Below, in pieces: positions 56,761 to 64,000 of a DNA stretch of 64,000 nucleotides (the first letter of the stretch is position 1; every line of letters starts with the position of its first letter). A model generated the notes under the pieces. It ran no database searches. It saw only the letters and a program-made list of their open reading frames with translations, and was not told where the DNA came from. This DNA comes from Buddleja alternifolia. Its lineage: Eukaryota > Streptophyta > Magnoliopsida > Lamiales > Scrophulariaceae. Location: contig CM033405.1 in NCBI GenBank assembly GCA_019426215.1, positions 30,968,199 to 31,032,198 on the forward strand, read 5' to 3'. Position numbers and translations under genes: made by a program.

Positions 56761-58300
56761 TTAGGTAGCAATAATGAGAATTTTTAAATCAAGTGAGGGA
56801 AAAATAAAAAGCACTACAGATGGAACAAGGAGAGAGTTTGTATAAAATTCCCGCAATATGCTTTTATATAAAAATCTGCAAATCCGTTAAGTTTAGGATG
56901 CAAAGTGGAAAAAAAAAGTTTGTAAAACCGGCAATAGTGTTAACCGTCCGTAACAACACGGAATCGAACAAATAATATAGTGAAAGTAAGATCGTCTCCA
57001 CAGGGAAGGTTATCAAGTACCAAATAAAGTTTATCCTATTATTTAGACTATTGATTATCAAAGATTTGAGATTTTAACTAATTAAAAGCAGAAATTTAAC
57101 AAGAAAATGATTTAATTGTAAATAACTAAAACAGATATGATTAAAACGAATAATCAATTAACGAAAGGCCTAGGGATTAAGATTTCATCAAGGTATTGCT
57201 ATGGATTATTGACTTTTAATGGATTATCATTCTTATTTAAATTAAAGACCCAATTTCTTTAAATACACGAATACTCTCCCGAGATCTTCATGAGTACCCA
57301 CCTAAATTAATTAACATCACTCCCATGATCAAAAACTAATTTAGATGAATCCATTAAGTTCTATGAATATTGTTTAACTAGTCTCATGCAAAATTACCAA
57401 TATCCCTATTAAGCAATTTACACATGTCTATTAAATCTGAACCAATAAACTAATTCACCTCCCGGTACTTCTTAATTTATCTTAAATCATGCAATTGGTG
57501 ATCAATCAATTACAAGCATTAAACACTCATTAATAGATAAACCAAACAAGAAATCACATCTATCAATCATCAATAATCCAAATTTATACACAAGACTACA
57601 TCTTAACCCCTAGAAAATAATTTAGCTATACATAATTAAAGAAAAACAAGAAATAAATTGCATAAACATAAAGTTACTCATGTTCAACAATGGAGGATTG
57701 GAAGAATACAACTTGAGAAGATAAAGCTTTTCTCTCCAAGAACTCCTCTTCAAGAACTCTTCAAGATCTCCTTTCTCTCTCTAGAAGTCTTCTTTTTTCT
57801 CCAAGATCTACTTTTTTTGTAAGAATGAATTATTCTCCCACCTCACTCTAGCCTATCAAATGTTTTTGGCACTTTCTTTTACTAAAAAGGAGTCTTAGAT
57901 ACATAAATTATGCCCATCCAAGTCATAAAATCGGCCCACAAAAATATAAAAATCCGCAGCTGCACAGCTGTGCAGAATATCTGCACAGTTGTGCAGTTGC
58001 CTGTGCAGAAATTTTCCTCTTCATTTTTCTTCAACGAAACATTCTCGTTTGGCCTTTCTAATGCATTTCTTCACATTCTCTTGGATAGCCTTCATTATTC
58101 TTGTAATAAATACTCCTTCAACTCATCAAAATCATCGCTTTTATGCCTACAAAAGCATTGAAACGACTTAGAAATCAAAATACATAAATTAGGCTAAAAA
58201 TAAAGGAAAAGACTAACAACAAGGCATAAAATAAAGATAAATGTGAGGTAAATCATAATGAAAATATGTAAAATATGAGACCTAACAAATAGTTCAGGAG
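56761..58300. other. Unassigned repeat-like DNA between pol truncation and right TIR
   Basis: 56835-56925 is half of the 48056 MITE (ATGCAAAGTGGAAAAAAA, same orientation). From 56940 the text AACACGGAATCGAAC ... AGATCGTCTCCACAGGGA resembles a dispersed plant repeat of unknown class. No transposase or other gene is supported. Confidence 0.4.
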
Positions 58301-58680
58301 GTTTAATGTTTTTATCTCGAATAATTAATTGGGTGTGAATTGTATGAATTGCCCATTAAGATAATGAGATGTGAGAAAGTGAGGGGATTGTTCATTGTGT
58401 ATGCTCCAGAAAATGTATGAAAAGATCTTCCAGGAATGTGAAAACTGAACATGAGATCTGAGATGGGAACGAGCTAGTATGGGGAGAGAGAAGGGGCAGA
58501 GACCGAAGAAGGGAAGAATGTTAATTTTGAAATCAATTGTTTTTTTCCTTTTCAGTAATTAAATAATGAATTATGCATTAAGATGAATTTTCACTTTTTA
58601 ATTACATAGACAAATGTCGTTTATTTATTGGTGTAACACATAGGTGTTACACCAAAGTGTTATAGAAAATCCGCTCCCCG

Positions 58681-59196
58681 ATTAGATTGCTTATTTCCAC
58701 TAAAAGTGGGGTAGTTCATTCCTCATTAAATCATGAGGAATGAATATTCCTACTTAACTGCGATTAAGTGGGAATAATAATTAACAAAGTAACTTCCTTT
58801 ATTACCCCTAAAATCACTCTACAAATCTTACAAATCTTTTATAATTATCCAAATTATACAAAAATTACATATCCAAGAAATTCCATAAATCCATAATCAT
58901 CGTTCAATTCATCTCACAAAATTATTCCGAAGAAACTTTTTCTTCACCAAGAACACGTAAGTAGCTTTATTATGTTTTTTGTTTTATGCCATGCATGCGG
59001 TGATATTTCATGAATGGATGTAAAGATTATGCAATTTTATCATGCGGGTCATAATTTCAAGAGTTTTCCGTATATATAGAGCTTCCAAATACTTATTCAA
59101 TCAAATAATTTTTCTATATCAATGAGATTTTTCTAACATGAAAAAATTAAAACTAAGTTGTAAGTAGAGAAAAATATAATTTGATATAGAAAAGAA

Positions 59197-59234
<38 letters not shown>

Positions 59235-62054
59235 GCACACATTTATACTGTGTATAGTAGAGTTATTAGTACACATATGGCCATATGGGCATAACACTTG
59301 TAATAAGTAAAACTGCATGTTAGTCTAGTTAATGTATTTTAGTAAACCAAACAAAGGAATGGGGAAATCCTTTTCCGTTCTGACTTTAGACCATGATTCT
59401 AGCAAAACAATGGACTGGGAAAGGCCACTCTAGGTGGATTACCATGCCAACTGGATTAACCTTTTCTAGAATAAGCAGTCTACGTACTAAATGAGCTGCT
59501 ACAGATATGAAAAATTGATAAATTTACCCTTTCTATTGTTGTCCATTTTTTTTTTAGTGAATCGATTGATTATATAATACAACTCATAAATATCAAATAG
59601 AATCAATGTACAACCAATTAGCAACAATTACAATTAGCTAAAAACTACTTTAAAAGTAAAGAAGACCCACATGATGTCAGTGATAGTAGAATTCAAGATC
59701 TCTAATATCTTGAAATCTCAACTTCGCCAATAAAAATAAATTTGTCGGCTATTAGTTAGCCATTAGCAATGGTTAAAACGAGGTGAATTGATATTTTCTG
59801 CTAATCTCTCTCTCTCTTTTTTTTTTTTTTTCCAATTTATCTACATTCCTAGTTTTACATTTGGTTTCTAAGATGTAACTTCTGTTATTTGTATTCATAT
59901 AATACATCAAGAACCAAAGTTAATATTGAATAATTCTATCGTGGATCGAGTATAAAACAGTAAATTTAATTTTAACTTTTCAATTTTTTATCACACAACC
60001 TCCTAATACTAATGAAAACGTTTAATCAACTTGTTGCGTTCATCCCAACATATTACATGTCCGCCCCCCATCCAAGGAAAAAGGGAGGATCCAAATGGAC
60101 GAAGTGAACCTTTTTTTGTTTAGGGAATCAATTTGCTCATTTTATTAATGAGTCTGGGGTCTAGATGACGAGGGTGTACTTTATTTTCTACCTCAGACTG
60201 AAACTGTTCGTTTATCTGACATTATTTCTTTGAATTAAATTATATCATCGCGTTGATTTTCGAAAAAAATAAACAAAAAAATATTCGTAGGCTGGCGTTG
60301 AACCGCGATTATAATTGTCAAGGCGGCAAGGCAAGCCTTTGTGGATTAAATGAAAACTAATTGAAATTGACAGGTTATGGTGTTCATATTAGTCAAATGT
60401 TTTAATGTTCAAAATCAAGGTCATAAAATTTGTTTCATTATAATAAGTAATAACAATTTCATCCCAAGAGCTAATTTATGTATTAATATTAGATGCGGTA
60501 TGGAAAAGAATGATGTCGTATGACATTTAATTATTTCTACTTGCCAATTGTCAATCCCGAGTTATATACGCTTATTGTTTAGTTTGAATCAAAATTCAAG
60601 CTTACGTGTGTAAAAATATTTGTACGGAGGCAAATAACAATAATGCCCTTAAGAGTCAACTGAATTACAATATTACCTAAGGTTTCGTGTGTTTTTAATT
60701 TCCGAGTCAGGTCCAAAATTCGACCCGATGACCCTAACAATCCATACCTTAGATTATAAGACATGTGGCATGATTATGTTGATTCAGATATCACGTCATG
60801 AATAGTGACAATTTGGAACCATAAATACCTAGTCTATTTATTTAAATGGGGACTAATATTTATTACTCTCTCAAGCACTCTCAACTCACCTCATATTTGC
60901 CCTATCAGTTCAACTTGTATTTACTTCATTCGTACGAGCTAACCCCAATATAGCTTCGCCAATATAATTAAACTATGTATAGACAAGATCATATTTAACT
61001 AGGTACTCAAGCAACCTGACATAGTCGGGTCTAGTCTATAATCTACACTATGGGATTCTGGTTTGACCCATTTGGGTCGTGAATTAAATTTGGCCTGAAG
61101 TTCGAGCTAAACCAAAGCCTTAAGGTTAGACTTAAAATTTGGCTTTGGTTTGAGAATTATTAAGTTGGGCCTACGAGTTTGGAGCCGATTCGAACTCATT
61201 AACAGCCTTATTTGTGTATGGATCCTAAGGTTGTGTTTGGACTCGCTAGATTTGAAATTAAGTAGTTCAAATCTATAATGAAGTCATTTTGTTGTTTGAA
61301 TGATTTAATTACAATGAATTTTTAAGTATTGAGCTGTCATTTTTGGTTAATATTGGTATTATCATGATGAATTTCACATTTAATTAATATACAGTCCTTT
61401 GAAACTTGTGAAAATAAATTATTTTCTCAAGTCCAAATCATTAGTTCGAAAGCAATTGAAAAATAAATTTAGTCTACAAAAGGCCCAAAATGGTAGGAGC
61501 ACAAAGCCCAGCATGGTGGAACGCACAATCTTCATAGTTTTGTTCGATCCAATTTTAAATTCCATATTAATTTAGACAAAATATATTTATAGTTCCCATT
61601 ATCCCAGACCAACGAAAATTTGGATTTTCTTTTTCGAAAATCAAAAGAATTGAATTATTTGGAAATAAATATTTACAACAATTATCAATATTAACCCCCA
61701 AAACCGTCTAATTGTATGTACTCGGCGCAAATCTTTTTTTTTTTTAAAAGTCCGTTCAATTCAAATCATTGAATAATACGAAAAAATATATAAAAGAAAT
61801 AATCTTATGTAGTACAAAAATTTTACGTTCTATCCTAATGTAATTGTAATTAGTTCTATATGATGAATCGCATCATAAGAATATTGCCATTATATCGACA
61901 CCCAGAGTATTGAAATTTCAAAGAATATTTCATGCATTGAAATATAATTATAATTCCAAAAATATAAATCGATATAATTATAATTCCAAAACTGCTCTTT
62001 TTTTCAAAAACTTTTTTGAAATTACATTTCTTAACAAACAAGTCCCAAACTCTT
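58681..62054. other. Intergenic, mostly unrecognised repeats
   Basis: 58681-58800 continues the sequence that precedes 48639, the DNA split by the 10-kb element. (TA)n lies at 59199-59232. 59555-59775 is SINE-like on the minus strand, similar to 34160-34310. 61030-61200 is a GAGTTTGG/GGCCTGA-rich MITE-like remnant. No gene. Confidence 0.4.
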
Positions 62055-62371
62055 GGGGAAAATCACACTTTTCGTCCAGCAATTGTGCTTGAGTACATTT
62101 TTAGTGCATAACTTTATATAAATTTCACATTTAGTCGCATAACGTTCTAAATATCTCATATTTAGTTTTAACTGAAATTTTCGTTCAAAACTTAACGGTC
62201 AACCCCATTAATATCAAGATGTTTTCATTTGGTATTATATGTCACTCTCACACAAAATTTTCAAAAATAAGACATTTGACGAGCTATGAAATGCAACGTA
62301 AGACATATGTAAAATTTGGGACCAAAAATATACTCGAACACAATTACGGAACGAATAACCAACATTTTCCC
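62055..62371. mobile_element. MITE just upstream of the ADIP-family gene
   Basis: Left GGGGAAAATCACACTTTTCG and right (reverse complement) GGGAAAATGTTGGTTATTCG. Inner arms share AATTGTG(C/T)T(T/C)GAGTA and ATTTTT(A/G)GT. It ends about 140 bp before the ATG of the neighbouring gene, so it may lie in that gene's promoter or leader. It is related to 12910-13355. Confidence 0.7.
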
Positions 62372-62512
62372 TAACCACCTCCGTTTACAACAGCTCTTTT
62401 CTCTTTATCCCTTTTTATTCTCGTGATTTTCAATTTCAAATTTCCGCACTATTCAGATCTACTCTTCTTCTTCTTCCTTATTTCCTCTAACATCTACTCA
62501 GACCTCTCATCA

Positions 62513-64000
62513 ATGCTGCCTACTGAAACCGTCTCCGATCTCAGGGTAAATTCACTGTTTCTCTCTCTAGTTTGCAACTCATTTCGCAATTTATACAGCA
62601 ATTTTTAGTTTTAATTGTTCGTTTTTGTGTGTTTGTGCGTGTTTTTGTTCTTTTTACAGAGATCATCAAGTAATTCAACTGCTCTAGGTATGAGGTAAGA
62701 GTGGAAAACAGCGTTAAGTAATTCTAGGTTTTTCAATTTTCAATTTACCGTAAGATTTGATGAAGAATTATGGAAAAATCTGCGTTTTTTACTTTTAGTA
62801 AAATTCAATTTTCAGCGAATATGCATTTGCGGATATCAACAATTTGGAGCATTGTGCTAAGTATTTGAACCAAACGCTCGTCACATTTGGCTTCCCTGCG
62901 TCGCTTGATCTCTTTGCTAATGATCCTGTGAGTTTCATTTTTTACTGTGCAGTGAGAATTTATGAGGTTTTAGTTTATCTAATGCGAGTAAATGTTTAAT
63001 GTGTGTTCTTGAATTAAACGGAAATAGGTCTCGGTGGCGAGAACTTGCAACTGTATGTATGCATTGTTGCAGCAGAGACAGAGGGACATTGAGTTCAGGG
63101 AGTCGGCAAATGAGCAGAGGCAACGGTACCATTTTTACATCGTTATCTGTTTGTTTCAGACTTTCAGTTAACTTGTCTGAAAGAGGGTGATTATTTTGTT
63201 ACTGTTTCTAGTGCTACCATTTTAGTGATAGAAATAAGGAAAGGAGTTGAAAATCTAGAAAACTACAGGAAGTCAATTGAGAAAGTAACATATGTTTGGG
63301 ATTGATTTGATTAAAAATCTATTTAGATTGTAAATTTTGCCAAAAGAACAACAATAAGTAGAGAGGGAAAAAGATTGATGAGACATGATGATATCTTTCG
63401 TGCTTGCGCTTCTAAAGTTGAAGGCTTATTTTGGATCTTGGGGAACATCTTTCTAAATTCTTGGATTTATTAAGTTAGTATTGAAAACCAAACAGTTACA
63501 TATTTGTAGTTTAAATGACTGTAATAGCAATCTTAATGGTTATCCTGGTCATATGTTTGTGTTGATAATTGAAAGGACAAACAAAAATATGTTGCTTAAA
63601 CATGCACTTTAGTGGAGCTTGGTGAAAGGGAGTCGATACATTCCATTTATCTATATATTTCTACTTTAGCAATATGATGCTTTGTTTGTATATCAGAAAG
63701 ACAATACTCTGCGTTTCCTTGCTTATACTAGAAATTTAATATCTTTAACTCATATTTCGAAGCAAAGAACTTACTTGGTACTCTGCTTAATTCAAAGCTA
63801 AAGGATCATTAGATGCGTAAAATCTTGGTTTAATTCATCGGTTTTAAGTATTTGGTGGCTTTCGGCACCTTGTTGAAGAAATAACCGAACCTTTCTTTTT
63901 TAAAGACTCTTATCAGACATTTCAAGATTGGAAGCCAAAGTTGAGAGGCTGGAAGCACAGTTATCTGGCAAAGATAGAGATATCGCTACAATGACTAGAA
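62513..64000 (+). CDS. SSX2IP/ADIP-family (afadin/alpha-actinin-binding-like) coiled-coil protein, 5' part
   Basis: Exons seen: 62513-62545, 62660-62694, 62816-62927, 63028-63125, 63906-64000 (continues past the window); all GT-AG with matching phases, 124 aa so far. The short leader MLPTETVSDLR is followed by YAFADINNLEHCAKYLNQTL and FGFPASLDLF, the conserved N-terminal block of the ADIP (SSX2IP) family. A coiled coil then starts: YALLQQRQRDIEFRESANEQ, SRLEAKVERLEAQLSGKDR. The start is the first ATG that opens this frame; upstream sequence is a pyrimidine-rich leader. In animals the family works at adherens junctions and centrosomes; the plant role is not established. Intron 4 (63126-63905) is non-coding. 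No defect is visible in the part present. Confidence 0.85.

Larger units (their letters stand above)
48639..58680. mobile_element. ~10-kb Mutator-like composite element with long TIRs
   Basis: The left end GATGCAGATTTTCTATAACA and right end (reverse complement) GGAGCGGATTTTCTATAACA continue as matching inverted repeats for about 250 bp: GTGTTACAC(T/C)AATAAAT, ATTCATCTTAAT(C/G)CATAATTCA and CTCT(A/G)CCCCTTCTCTCTCC. Flanks are ATTGGATTGC (48629-48638) and ATTAGATTGC (58681-58690), a 10-bp duplication with one mismatch. Long TIRs plus a 9-10-bp duplication fit a Mutator-like element. No transposase is seen. Its interior is filled by a truncated gypsy retrotransposon and unassigned repeat DNA, so the element grew by nested insertion. 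Confidence 0.75.

Overview
The window is nuclear DNA from a flowering plant, most likely a core eudicot. It is AT-rich, its genes have many GT-AG introns, it holds a plastid-targeted fatty-acid gene and a plant-type cytochrome P450 reductase, and it is dense in plant transposon families (Tat-lineage Ty3/gypsy, tRNA-derived SINEs, Mutator-like and hAT-like MITEs). The reductase N-terminus looks asterid-like, but I cannot name the species.

Three host genes are supported. (1) Minus strand, 237-6403: plastid 3-oxoacyl-ACP synthase III (KAS III), 8 coding exons, 393 aa, intact. (2) Minus strand, 25974-32261: NADPH-cytochrome P450 reductase, 18 coding exons, 711 aa, intact. (3) Plus strand, 62513 to the window end: the 5' part of an SSX2IP/ADIP-family coiled-coil gene, 5 exons seen, running off the edge. 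They do not form a pathway cluster. KAS III acts in plastid fatty-acid initiation, the reductase supplies electrons to ER P450s, and the third is a putative structural coiled-coil protein.

The gaps are filled by mobile DNA. 6.4-25.9 kb holds Mutator-type MITEs (one of 1.1 kb with a perfect 9-bp target duplication), a decayed LINE RNase H fragment, a solo LTR whose empty site survives 0.7 kb away, two SINEs of one family, tandem duplications and a minisatellite-bearing LTR-like block. 32.3-48.6 kb holds a hAT-like element with interstitial telomere repeats, a third SINE with a 15-bp target duplication, hairpin-forming foldback elements, and a second copy of a large TIR element that also occurs at 15.8-17.2 kb.

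The most interesting region is 48.6-58.7 kb. A ~10-kb element with long terminal inverted repeats and an imperfect 10-bp target duplication contains a 5'-truncated, decayed Tat-lineage gypsy retrotransposon on the minus strand (RT, RNase H, second RNase H, integrase, 3' LTR). Between its pol and its 3' LTR, in antisense, lies a six-exon gene coding for a plant mobile domain, a Ser/Pro-rich linker and a coiled coil, with its own TATA box. It is now interrupted by a frameshift and three stops.

No CRISPR array, rRNA gene or free-standing tRNA gene was seen. All exon borders were read by eye from splice consensus and protein-family continuity. No alignment or database search was run.
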